Notes: a model not told the origin generated them from the letters alone. Counted from the stretch's first letter, positions 1-8,917 are shown. The stretch: DNA of 34,582 bases from Actinomycetota bacterium (GCA_027859125.1 JAQIBK010000214.1:1-34582); one strand, 5' to 3'. Made by a program: numbers and translations.

Positions 1-1
1 C

Positions 2-658
2 AAGCTGGGCAAGTGCCCGGAGTCCGGCCATGATCTGCTGATCAAGTACTCGCCCCGCAATCGCTCATACTTCGTGGGGTGCTCGGGATACCCTGACTGT
101 TCCGTGACATATCCGCTTCCTCAGGCCATCCACTACGAGGCAGTCGAGCAACTGTGTCCTGTGTGTGGGACTCCTCAGGTCAAGTTCCGGCAGTTTCGCC
201 AGCAGCCCAAGGAGGTCTGCCTCAACACGGCATGCCCCTCTCGTCAGGAGCCGGAGATCATCCTCGGCAAGTGTCCCACGGGCGACGGCGGCGATCTCAG
301 GGTTATCCGCTCCCAGAAGTCGTTCAAGCGCTTCGTGCGCTGCAGCAACTATGACGTCTGTGGGACTTCGTATCCGCTACCGCAACGTGGCGACCTGGAG
401 CCCACCGATGAAGTCTGCGAGCCATGCGGTTCGCCCAAGGTGATAGTGCTCACCAAGAAGGGCCCATGGAAGATATGCATCGATCCCAACTGCCCCACCA
501 AGCCCGCCGACAGCAAGAAGACCGGCAAAGGTGGCGCGCAGGCAAAGGGTGCAGCCAAGGCCAAGGCGAAAGCCAAGCCCAAGGCGAAAGCCAAAGCCAA
601 GGCGAAACCCAAGGCCAAGGCGAAACCCAAGCCAAAGGATGCAACAGAAACGACCTAG
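2..658 (+). CDS. topA: DNA topoisomerase I, C-terminal part (5' truncated by window)
   Basis: Open frame from base 2; four successive Cys-pair zinc-ribbon modules (CPESGHDLLIKYS..FVGCSGYPDC, CPVCGTPQVKF..CLNTACP, CPTGDGGDLRVI..FVRCSNYDVC, CEPCGSPKVIV..CIDPNCP) followed by a K/A/P-rich tail. Confidence 0.9.
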   Translation, partial: KLGKCPESGHDLLIKYSPRNRSYFVGCSGYPDCSVTYPLPQAIHYEAVEQLCPVCGTPQVKFRQFRQQPKEVCLNTACPSRQEPEIILGKCPTGDGGDLRVIRSQKSFKRFVRCSNYDVCGTSYPLPQRGDLEPTDEVCEPCGSPKVIVLTKKGPWKICIDPNCPTKPADSKKTGKGGAQAKGAAKAKAKAKPKAKAKAKAKPKAKAKPKPKDATETT

Positions 659-736
659 TACCCCCTCGTCGGTGAGGACGTGGGCTCGAGAGGGCATGAT
701 ATTCCCGAGACACGTGCTCCCGGTGAGGAGGTAGCC

Positions 737-1366
737 ATGAAAGTCGCGGTCATCCAGATACGGACGCGCGGTGATGCCGAGCATGAGACCGCAGCGATCG
801 GCGACATGGTCTCGACTGCGCTCGACTCCGGTGCTGACGTGGTCGTGGCACCTCTCGGCAGGAATGGTGATCACGCGGGTGCGCCGGGGGCGATGTTGCT
901 GGGGACATCTCTGGGCGCCAGATCCATATGGCGCGACCTCACTGCTCTCGGTGACACAGCCCAGCTTGTCGGAGACTCATGTTTCGATCCGGATGTGATG
1001 CGACCCCTGTCAAAGGAGCCACCCGATGCGCTCGTGCTGCACCCCGGATCGGAGTCGGATCTTCAAGCTGAAGCCCTTCTGGAGTACGCCCTGGGCCTGA
1101 GTCTGTCAGTTGCGGCTCTCGTGATAGTGAGTGAGTCCATTCCAGAGATCGGTTCCGGCGTCGGGTGGAGCACGATCGTGTTCACGGGCGAGATCCTGGC
1201 TGAGTCGGAAACCGCCGATGACATGCTATTTGCGGATATCGAGTTGCCGATCACAGCTCCGGATCCTCGCGAGAGTCTGCCGACCCCCTCGGCGATACTC
1301 TCTCACAGGTTTGCGGTCCATCGCGGCGACCGCCCGGATGTGGGCTATCCGGCCGAGCTCAGCTGA
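737..1366 (+). CDS. Divergent carbon-nitrogen hydrolase-like/hypothetical protein
   Basis: ATG at 737 preceded by a GAGGAGG-type RBS; N-terminus MKVAVIQIRTRGDAEHE resembles the start of nitrilase-superfamily proteins, but the rest is weakly recognisable. Confidence 0.55.
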   Translation: MKVAVIQIRTRGDAEHETAAIGDMVSTALDSGADVVVAPLGRNGDHAGAPGAMLLGTSLGARSIWRDLTALGDTAQLVGDSCFDPDVMRPLSKEPPDALVLHPGSESDLQAEALLEYALGLSLSVAALVIVSESIPEIGSGVGWSTIVFTGEILAESETADDMLFADIELPITAPDPRESLPTPSAILSHRFAVHRGDRPDVGYPAELS

Positions 1367-1508
1367 GGTCGCCGGGCTCGGGAGCATGTCGTGACGGCGT
1401 GCTAGAATCTGCTCTGAAAACCAGACGGTTCATTCTTGGGTCGTCGCATGTATCGGGGAGCTCACTTGGGGCGCGAGTCGCTCCGAATCCGAGGCGAAAG
1501 AGGATTAC

Positions 1509-2447
1509 ATGGCGTATCCAAAAGTCACAGTTGTCGGTGCTGGACAGGTCGGTGCGACCGCAGCGTTTCTCATGTTGGAGAAGAGTCTCTGTGACGTGGT
1601 GTTGATCGATGTTGCCGAGGGTCTGCCCCAGGGCAAGGCGCTCGACATGATGCACAGTCGTTCCGTGGAGCATTTCGGACCCAAGGTCTCCGGCACCAAC
1701 GACTACGCGGAAACAGCGGGTTCCGACGTCATCGTTGTGACTGCTGGCCTTGCGCGCAAGCCGGGTATGACTCGCGATGACCTCCTCACGGCGAATGGAC
1801 GCATCATCCGGTCGGTTGTAGAGAAGGCTGTTCAAACCTCGCCGGATGCCATTGTCCTGTGTGTGACCAATCCATTGGACATCATGGTCGATCTGGCCTG
1901 GAAGGTGTCCGGCCTGCCTGCAGCGCGAGTGTTCGGAATGGGCGGAGTACTGGATTCTGCTCGCTTCGCACACTTCATTGCCCAAGAGACCGGGGCGGAC
2001 ATCTCGACGGTGGACGCTCTTGCGTGTGGAGCGCATGGTGATGCGATGGTCCCGATGCCTCGCCATTCATATATTGACGGCAAGCGTTTGACCGATCTGT
2101 TGTCTGCGGACAGGGTTCGGGAGCTGCGCAAGCGCACGATCTTCGGTGGCGCCGAGGTCGTATCGTTGCTAAAGACGGGGAGTGCGTTCTACGCGCCCGC
2201 CGCTTCGATCGTGAGCATGGTCAAGGCTGTCCTCACCGACTCGGGTTCGGTCATGCCCAGTTGCGTGCGCCTCAATGGGGAGTACGGCATAGAGGGTGTG
2301 CACATGTCCGTTCCGGCGCGAATCGGTCGTGCCGGCGTCCTTGAGGTACCGGAGTTGGACGTCGATGACGTGGAGCGCACAGCGCTCCAGGAGTCCGCAG
2401 AGACCATTCGGGTCTCCATAGCATCGCTTGAGGCAATGGACGCGTGA
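1509..2447 (+). CDS. mdh: Malate dehydrogenase (LDH/MDH family)
   Basis: Rossmann motif VTVVGAGQVGATAAF; GLARKPGMTRDDLL; CVTNPLDIM; ACGAHGDAMVP. Confidence 0.93.
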   Translation: MAYPKVTVVGAGQVGATAAFLMLEKSLCDVVLIDVAEGLPQGKALDMMHSRSVEHFGPKVSGTNDYAETAGSDVIVVTAGLARKPGMTRDDLLTANGRIIRSVVEKAVQTSPDAIVLCVTNPLDIMVDLAWKVSGLPAARVFGMGGVLDSARFAHFIAQETGADISTVDALACGAHGDAMVPMPRHSYIDGKRLTDLLSADRVRELRKRTIFGGAEVVSLLKTGSAFYAPAASIVSMVKAVLTDSGSVMPSCVRLNGEYGIEGVHMSVPARIGRAGVLEVPELDVDDVERTALQESAETIRVSIASLEAMDA

Positions 2448-3286
2448 TCTCCTCGGCGGACATCGCCAGCGCGACAGGTGAGGCGGTCACGGAGGCCGCT
2501 GTCACTTTGCGATCTGATGTCCATGCCGCTCTCGAGCGTGCCCTCTCCAACGAGCGATCGGATCGCGGACGAAGAGTGCTGGATCAGCTCCTGGAGAACG
2601 CACGGATCGCCAGCGGTGACAGGGTGCCGCTCTGCCAGGACACCGGCACTGTGTGGGTCTGGATCGAACTCGGCGAGCAGGAGTGTCTATGCGGTGACTT
2701 GCAGGTTGCCGTCGACGCGGCGGTCGAGACGGCGTATCGGGATGCCCGTCTGCGCATGAGTGTGGCCCGCGATGCGCTTCTTGACCGAACCAACACGGGC
2801 ACCAACACCCCGGCGTTCGTCGAGGTCACCTTCCGACCGGGTTCGGGAGCTACGGTGCATGTGATGCTCAAAGGCGGCGGATCGGACAACTCGTCAGCGC
2901 TTGCCATGCTTGAACCCAGCGACGGAATGGCTGGTGTCGAGAGGTTCGTTCTCGACACAGTGCAAGCCAAGGCTACCGGCGCTTGCCCCCCGGTGATCGT
3001 CGGCATAGGCATCGGCGGGAGCTTCGACAAGGTGGCCGGGCTGGCCAAGAAGGCTTTGCTCGAGTCCCTGGATTCCACTCCGAGTGATCCTGCGGTCGTC
3101 TCGCTCGAGAATCGGTTGCTGACGGTCATCAACGCGACCGGAATCGGTCCGGCGGGTCTTGGTGGGGACACCACCGCGCTCGCCGTGAAGGTCAAGACCG
3201 CTCCGTGTCACATCGCTGCGCTCCCTGTTGCGGTGAACATGGGGTGCAGCGCGGTGCGCACGGCATCAGTCGAGGTGCGAGGGTGA
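2444..3286 (+). CDS. Class I (Fe-S) fumarate hydratase, alpha subunit
   Basis: VPLCQDTGTVWVW, NTNTPAFVEVTF, GACPPVIVGIGIGGSFDKV, NMGCSAVRTASVEV; GTG start overlaps the mdh stop. Confidence 0.92.
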   Translation: MISSADIASATGEAVTEAAVTLRSDVHAALERALSNERSDRGRRVLDQLLENARIASGDRVPLCQDTGTVWVWIELGEQECLCGDLQVAVDAAVETAYRDARLRMSVARDALLDRTNTGTNTPAFVEVTFRPGSGATVHVMLKGGGSDNSSALAMLEPSDGMAGVERFVLDTVQAKATGACPPVIVGIGIGGSFDKVAGLAKKALLESLDSTPSDPAVVSLENRLLTVINATGIGPAGLGGDTTALAVKVKTAPCHIAALPVAVNMGCSAVRTASVEVRG

Positions 3287-4716
3287 GCGACGAGACCGGG
3301 ATCACGACATCGGCGCCGGGGGCATTCCGGCGCCTGCTGAGTAATCGTCAGTTCCGGCTGCTGTGGTTCAGTCAGTTCGTGTCCGGGGTGGGCGATTGGC
3401 TCGTCATCGGCTTCCTGATGCCTCTGGTGACAACTCTCTCAGGTGGATCGTCTTTCGCTGTTGCAGGCATCATGATCGCCAAGATCATTCCAGCGCTGGT
3501 CTTCTCCTCGGTCACTGGTGCTCTGGTCGATCGATTCGATCGCCGCAGGCTCATGATGGCCTGCGATGTCACGCGGGCTCTGCTGACGTTTGGGCTGTTG
3601 ATCACCAACAGCCTCGCCGTAATCTATCTCACTGTCATGGTCATGGAGGTCGCCTCGCTGTTCTTCGTGCCAGCCAAGAATGCTCTGATCCCTGTGTTGG
3701 TCGACGACGACGATCTCACGGCTGCCAATAGTCTGTCCTACACAACACAGCAGGCGAGCATGATCATCGGGCTGACCACCTCGGGTGCCATTCTGGCTGC
3801 TTTCGAGGCGATCGTACGTGGGTTGCTGGGAGTCAACATCCCCTTCGTGGGCGCGCTTCTCGACATGTTGCGACCGGCGTTGCTCGGGCCTCGTGCCGGC
3901 GTGTTCCTGAACAGTCTCACTTTCATCGCATCCGGTTTGGCGATTCTTTTCATGCGGCTCAAAGTGCATGCACCGCGTGGCGAGGGCGGAATTCAACTCG
4001 AGATGCTGGGCAAAGATGTCGTGGAGTCTTTTCGCTTTTTGCGCGATCACAATGAGCTCAGAGGTCTGCTCGTCACAATCGGCGGTGCGATTCTGGGTGG
4101 TGGCGCCATCATTCCAGTCGGGCTCGTGTACGTTCAGCAGTCGGTCACGCGGGGCGCGAATGTCGACGAGTACATCGATCGATTGCTGGGACCCCTGGTG
4201 GCAGCACCGCAGACTTTCACCTTGGTGTTCCTTGCTGTCGGTATGGTTGTCGGGGCACTTCTCGTGCCCAAGCTGGCCAACTATCTCAAGCTCCAAGCGC
4301 TGTTCCTAGGAGGAGTCACCGGGTTCGGTCTGGCCATGATCGGCTTCGCTCTGTCAGGCACTTTCGCGGTGCTCGGCTTCTTCACGGCGATGGCCGGACT
4401 TTGTCTTGCTGCAGTGACCGTGGCGGGCAACACCTATGTTGCGCAGACTGTCGGTGATGAGATTCGTGGACGCGTGTTCACTGCGCTTGAATCCGTGATA
4501 CGCGTTTCGCTATTGCTCTCCATGATAGTTGTGGCACCGCTGGGCGATGTGGTCGCCGGTGTCGTTTTCGCTGTCGTTTCGTTGCAGGGCGGCGACATGG
4601 CGGCTGCCGCGCTCACTGGCCCCAGGATCACTCTCATCATGGCAGCCACGGTCGTGCTCGGTGCGGCATACTACGCACTGAGGCGCTTGAATTGGCGCTC
4701 TGAATCGATGGAGTGA
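3283..4716 (+). CDS. MFS transporter (multi-TM)
   Basis: GTG at 3283 overlaps the upstream TGA; N-terminus FRRLLSNRQFRLLWFSQFVSGVGDWL and many hydrophobic helices, VDRFDRRRLM loop. Confidence 0.85.
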   Translation: MSDETGITTSAPGAFRRLLSNRQFRLLWFSQFVSGVGDWLVIGFLMPLVTTLSGGSSFAVAGIMIAKIIPALVFSSVTGALVDRFDRRRLMMACDVTRALLTFGLLITNSLAVIYLTVMVMEVASLFFVPAKNALIPVLVDDDDLTAANSLSYTTQQASMIIGLTTSGAILAAFEAIVRGLLGVNIPFVGALLDMLRPALLGPRAGVFLNSLTFIASGLAILFMRLKVHAPRGEGGIQLEMLGKDVVESFRFLRDHNELRGLLVTIGGAILGGGAIIPVGLVYVQQSVTRGANVDEYIDRLLGPLVAAPQTFTLVFLAVGMVVGALLVPKLANYLKLQALFLGGVTGFGLAMIGFALSGTFAVLGFFTAMAGLCLAAVTVAGNTYVAQTVGDEIRGRVFTALESVIRVSLLLSMIVVAPLGDVVAGVVFAVVSLQGGDMAAAALTGPRITLIMAATVVLGAAYYALRRLNWRSESME

Positions 4717-5054
4717 TGATGGGTACGGTAAAGGACACAACGGGCGCTGCAGTCAAGGCGCGCCCCACTCGCGAGAGCATGCATCGGTTCCTGTCGCTTG
4801 GACTGACGTTCTCTGGTGGTAATGCAATGCGAGGCGTGGCTGGATCGCGTATCGCATTGATCGGCGCTGTCTCGATCGGGGTTGTGGCTCTGCTATCTGC
4901 GCTGCTCTCCCAAGCGCAGGGAATCACTGCGGACCCGTCGCGTCTCGCGCTGTATTCTTGGATGAACGCGGCGGCCTCCGGGGACATCGAGACCGCAGAT
5001 TCACTTGCGCCAATGGTTGCGTCGGATCCCAACGTGGCATGGCTGCTACCCTGA
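4713..5054 (+). CDS. Small single-TM hypothetical protein
   Basis: ATG overlaps the MFS stop; one hydrophobic segment (IALIGAVSIGVVALLSALLS). Confidence 0.6.
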   Translation: MMMGTVKDTTGAAVKARPTRESMHRFLSLGLTFSGGNAMRGVAGSRIALIGAVSIGVVALLSALLSQAQGITADPSRLALYSWMNAAASGDIETADSLAPMVASDPNVAWLLP

Positions 5055-5070
5055 TGACATCCTGGAGAGA

Positions 5071-5673
5071 ATGATGGAGGACGTCGTGGCACGCATGAGC
5101 TCGGATACCAAGCGCGTCACCCTGCCGCTTTCGTCACATGACGCAGCTTCTCTGCGTGTCGGCGACGAAGTGCTTCTGAGCGGTCCGGTATTCACCGCCC
5201 GCGATGCCACACATGCCCGACTTGTGGCGGAACTGGAAGCGTGCGGTGAGTTGCCATACGGTCTTGACGGTCAGGTGCTGTTCTATGCCGGCCCAACACC
5301 GCCGGCTGCAGGACGTCCCGTCGGCTCGGTGGGCCCAACCACGGCCAAACGCATGGACTCCTTCACGCCCGCGCTGCTACAGGCTGGTGTCCGGGGCATG
5401 ATAGGCAAAGGAGTTCGATCCCCGGCCGTGCGTGAGGCCTGCGTGCAGTTCGGTGCGGTCTACTTCGCCGCGGTCGGTGGATCGGCGGCGCTCCTGGCCA
5501 CACGTGTGATCTCGTCGGAGACAGTCGCTTACGCCGAGTTGGGCACCGAGTCGCTCACGCGAATGGAGCTCAAGGACTTCCCGGTGTTCGTGGCCATCGA
5601 CGCAACAGGGGCCGATCTGTACGCATCAGCCGCGAACGAGTGGCGCGTCCGATCCGCCGAGGAGAACTCATGA
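5071..5673 (+). CDS. Class I (Fe-S) fumarate hydratase, beta subunit
   Basis: GPVFTARDATHARLV, GQVLFYAGPTPPAAGRPVGSVGPTTAKRMDSFTPALLQAGVRGMIGKG, GAVYFAAVGGSAALLA, ELKDFPVFVAIDATGADLY; RBS GGAGAGA before ATG. Confidence 0.9.
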   Translation: MMEDVVARMSSDTKRVTLPLSSHDAASLRVGDEVLLSGPVFTARDATHARLVAELEACGELPYGLDGQVLFYAGPTPPAAGRPVGSVGPTTAKRMDSFTPALLQAGVRGMIGKGVRSPAVREACVQFGAVYFAAVGGSAALLATRVISSETVAYAELGTESLTRMELKDFPVFVAIDATGADLYASAANEWRVRSAEENS

Positions 5674-6326
5674 TCGACAAGGGCATGCTGATCACATTCG
5701 AAGGTGGCGAGGGCTGCGGGAAGTCCACGCAGATCCGCCGTCTCGCCGCTAGTCTGAGGGGCGCGGGACTGGATGTTCGTGAGGTTCGCGAACCGGGCGG
5801 GACCCTCGTGGGCGAGGCTGTCCGACACGTGGTCCTGGATCCCGGTCATGGGTCGGTCGATCCGGTGGCGGAGCTCATGTTGTACGAGGCTTCGCGTGCG
5901 CAGAACGTGGCCGAGGTCGTTCGTCCGGCCATGAGGTCCGGGCAGATCGTGCTACTCGATCGATTCTATGATTCATCGACCGCATATCAGGGCTTCGGCA
6001 GGGGTATCGGCCGCGAGGAGGTCGAGGCCATGAACCGGATCGCGACTGGCGGACTCGTGCCGGATCTCACCTTGTTGCTCGATATCGATCCTGTCGAGGG
6101 AATCCGACGGGCGACTGGTAGGGGAGCGGATCGGTTGGAGCAGGCGGGAGCTGAGTTCCACGCGTGTGTTCGTGAGGGATTCCTGACCATTGCCGCAGAC
6201 GAACCCGATCGTTTCGCCGTCATCGACGCGAGCGGTTCCCTCGATGATATCGAGGAGCTCGTTCTCGCCGAGGTCGTCAGCCGACTGCCGCGCGTCGCTG
6301 CAGCGTTGGGGGAGAGTCGGGCATGA
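5670..6326 (+). CDS. tmk: Thymidylate kinase
   Basis: P-loop FEGGEGCGKSTQIRRL, VREPGGTLVGEAVR, LLDRFYDSSTAYQGFGRG; ATGA overlap with upstream gene. Confidence 0.93.
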   Translation: MIDKGMLITFEGGEGCGKSTQIRRLAASLRGAGLDVREVREPGGTLVGEAVRHVVLDPGHGSVDPVAELMLYEASRAQNVAEVVRPAMRSGQIVLLDRFYDSSTAYQGFGRGIGREEVEAMNRIATGGLVPDLTLLLDIDPVEGIRRATGRGADRLEQAGAEFHACVREGFLTIAADEPDRFAVIDASGSLDDIEELVLAEVVSRLPRVAAALGESRA

Positions 6327-7450
6327 GCCGAGCGTGCGTGTTCGACGACATCATAGGTCAGCAGCGTGTGGCCGGCTTTCTGGAGAATGCCGCTGCAGAG
6401 AGAACCGTAAGCCATGCGTATCTGTTCGCGGGGCCGCCTGGTGCGGGCAAGAAGACGGCCGCCAAGGCATTCGCCTGCGCGCTCCTGTGCGATGACGGCG
6501 GCTGCGGCGCTTGTGCCTCGTGCTACAAGATCAAGCGTGGCTTGCACCCAGATGTGCACATGGTCGAGCCTGAGGGCGCGGCCACGTACATGGTTTCTCA
6601 GATTCGCGAACTGATACACGACGTCCACCTCAAGCCCGTCGACGGAAGCCGCAAGATCTACATTGTGGATGCCGCCGATGCGCTCAACGACGGTTCTGCC
6701 AACGCATTCCTCAAGACGCTCGAGGAGCCGCCGGACGATGTGACGATCATCCTGCTCACGCACTCCTATGATGCGGTGATCCCCACAGTCGCTTCGCGCT
6801 GCCAGATCGTGAAGTTCAGACGAGTCCCGCCGTCCATGGCCGAGGGAATAATAGTTGAGCGTACGGGCGCGGATCCGGCACAGGCGCGTGCGGCTCTCGC
6901 CGCTGCAGGGGGTGTGATCGCCCGAGCACGTGAGTTCCTGGATTCACCCATGCGTCGCGAAGCTCGGGACAAGGTGCTCGCCACTCTCAAGGACCTGGCC
7001 ACCATGGACGGCCATGATGTACTCGTGGCCGCGCGCGATCTTCTGGCCGCGGTCAAAGCGCCTCTCGAGGAGATCAAGGTCCTTCAGGCCGAGGAGATCC
7101 GTGAGCGTGAGGAGTTTCTGGGTTCATCGGCGGGCAAGGCGGTCAGCGATCGACACAAGTGAGAGTTGACCGCCCGGGGACGCGAGGGGATTGCGGAAAT
7201 ACTCAGCGTGACGGAGAGTTGGCTGCGCGATTGCTTGGCAATGTCACAAGGACTCGATGAACTTGTTGCTAACATCGACGTGCGCGACGCTATGGAAGAG
7301 GTCGCTGCAGTCATCACGCCGAACGCCGCGATCAAGGCCTTGGCGTCAGTCAAGGAGACACGACGACGTGTCTCGTATAATGTGAACCCCCAGCTGGCCA
7401 TCGAGGCCATGCTGTTCGATATACGGGAGGTACTCATATGCCCACGGTAG
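6323..7450 (+). CDS. holB: DNA polymerase III delta' subunit, reading frame interrupted by in-frame TGA at 7160-7162
   Basis: FDDIIGQQRVAGFL, AGPPGAGKKTAAKAFA, CGACASC zinc module, ALNDGSANAFLKTLEEPP, LLTHSYDAVIPTVASRCQ. After the TGA the same frame continues as ELTARGREGIAEILSVTESWLRD...VNPQLAIEAMLFDIREVL to 7450, a typical C-terminal domain. Confidence 0.85.
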
Positions 7451-8784
7451 TGGGTGTCAAACTCAGGTTCGCCCCTAAGACGATCTTCTTCGACCCTACG
7501 GGGTTTGAGACGGCGCAGGGCGACCATGTGATAGTCGAGACAGAGCGCGGCACGGAGTATGGCGTGATCGTTGACGAGGTGCATGAATTGGCCGCGTCAC
7601 AGTTGCAGTCGCCACTCAAGCCGATCGTTCGAGTTGCGTCCGAAGAAGACCTGTCGAAAGCCAAAGAGTACGAACAGCTTGAAGCGGAGGCCATGCCGAT
7701 CTTTCGCGAGCTCGTCAACGAGCACAAGTTGGATATGAAGCCGGTCGACGTCGAGTATCTCTTTGACGGTGGCAAGGTCGTGTTCTACTTCACGGCTGAT
7801 GATCGTGTGGACTTTCGCGAGCTCGTGCGTGATCTTGCAGCGCGTTTCAAGGCGCGTATCGACATGCGTCAGGTTGGCGTGCGCGATGAGGCACGGATGG
7901 TGGGTGGGATCGGTCACTGCGGGCAGGTGCTGTGTTGCACCCGTTTTCCCGGTGACTTCCACCCGGTTTCCATTCGGATGGCCAAGGAGCAGGACCTCCC
8001 CCTCAACCCTCTCAAGATCAGCGGGTTGTGCGGTCGGCTCATGTGCTGCTTGCGCTACGAATATGAGGCGTACAAGGACTTCAAAGGGCGGGCCCCAAAG
8101 CGCAAGGCCATAATCGAGACGCCGCTCGGACTGGGAAAAGTGAAGGATTTCAACACGCCGCGTGAGACGGTGACGCTCAAGCTCGAGAACGGCGATACCC
8201 TCGTGGTCCCGGTCGCGAAGATGACCTGCTGCAAGGACAAGGGATGCCCCTGCAGTGTGAGCACCGAGGCGCTCGCTGAGATCCAGGCGGCAGAGCAAGC
8301 AGCTTCCCCGCTTGCGACCAGTTCCGTGCCGGAGCTGACATCAACGACCGGCTCCAAAGCGGCCAAGTCAAGTCAGGCATCGGATAGTCAGAATCCCAGC
8401 GGCAGGACCCGGTCCGGACGCGGGCGCTCGGCTTCTTCTGGTCAGAAGAGCGGCGCTTCAAAGAAGAGCAAGCAAGGTTCCGCCTCGGGTTCGGGGGACA
8501 AGGCTCCCGGCGGCGAGAAGGGCGGAGACACCCCCGCTTCCGATGGCAGCAAGAAGTCCTCGGGTCGCCGCCGTTCTCGTCGATCGCGGAGCGGCAAGGG
8601 CTCCGGTTCGGGCGGATCATCCAAGTCAACCTCGGGAGCGCCTGACAAGAGCGCACCCAGGCAGGCCGCGCCCAAGCAGCAGAGTGGCGGCGAGGGCGGT
8701 ACTTCTGCCACTCAGCCACCTGCAAGGCGTCGACGTCGGCGTCGCCGGCCACCGGAGGGTGGACAGAGTACGGAAAATGGTTAG
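7438..8784 (+). CDS. ricT: PSP1/RicT (YaaT)-family protein with long basic low-complexity C-terminal tail
   Basis: GGIGHCGQVLCCTRFPGDFHPVSIRMAKEQDLPLNPLKISGLCGRLMCCLRYEYEAY and MTCCKDKGCPCSV are PSP1-family motifs; RBS GGGAGG before ATG 7438. Confidence 0.9.
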   Translation: MPTVVGVKLRFAPKTIFFDPTGFETAQGDHVIVETERGTEYGVIVDEVHELAASQLQSPLKPIVRVASEEDLSKAKEYEQLEAEAMPIFRELVNEHKLDMKPVDVEYLFDGGKVVFYFTADDRVDFRELVRDLAARFKARIDMRQVGVRDEARMVGGIGHCGQVLCCTRFPGDFHPVSIRMAKEQDLPLNPLKISGLCGRLMCCLRYEYEAYKDFKGRAPKRKAIIETPLGLGKVKDFNTPRETVTLKLENGDTLVVPVAKMTCCKDKGCPCSVSTEALAEIQAAEQAASPLATSSVPELTSTTGSKAAKSSQASDSQNPSGRTRSGRGRSASSGQKSGASKKSKQGSASGSGDKAPGGEKGGDTPASDGSKKSSGRRRSRRSRSGKGSGSGGSSKSTSGAPDKSAPRQAAPKQQSGGEGGTSATQPPARRRRRRRRPPEGGQSTENG

Positions 8785-8787
8785 AAT
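8760..8787 (+). promoter_or_regulatory. Candidate sigma70-type promoter for tRNA-Thr
   Basis: TGGACA (8760-8765), 16-nt spacer, TAGAAT (8782-8787), 15 nt upstream of the tRNA; the -10 overlaps the ricT TAG stop codon. Confidence 0.5.
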
Positions 8788-8802
8788 ACTGCGAGGCGCT
8801 TC

Positions 8803-8879
8803 GCCGACGTAGCTCAGCTGGCCAGAGCACCGCACTCGTAATGCGGGGGTCAGGGGTTCGAATCCCCTCGTCGGCTCCA
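8803..8879 (+). tRNA. tRNA-Thr(CGT), encoded CCA
   Basis: GCCGACG...CGTCGGC acceptor pairing, anticodon stem-loop CCGCA-CTCGTAA-TGCGG (anticodon CGT), GGTTCGAATCC T-arm, TCCA 3' end. Confidence 0.93.
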
Positions 8880-8889
8880 GGTACACGAT

Positions 8890-8917
8890 CGAGGGCGGCA
8901 CATACGTGCCGCCCTCG
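8890..8917 (+). terminator. Strong hairpin terminator after tRNA-Thr
   Basis: Perfect 12-bp stem CGAGGGCGGCAC-ATAC-GTGCCGCCCTCG followed by TTGTGTT. Confidence 0.75.

Noticed and set aside
545-640. Tandem short repeats considered as CRISPR or VNTR
   Set aside because: 6-bp units in frame within topA encoding Lys/Ala/Pro; no spacers.
7160-7162. Selenocysteine explanation for the holB TGA
   Set aside because: Position is not a redox site, expected residue is Arg by context, and no obvious SECIS-like hairpin was noticed directly downstream.
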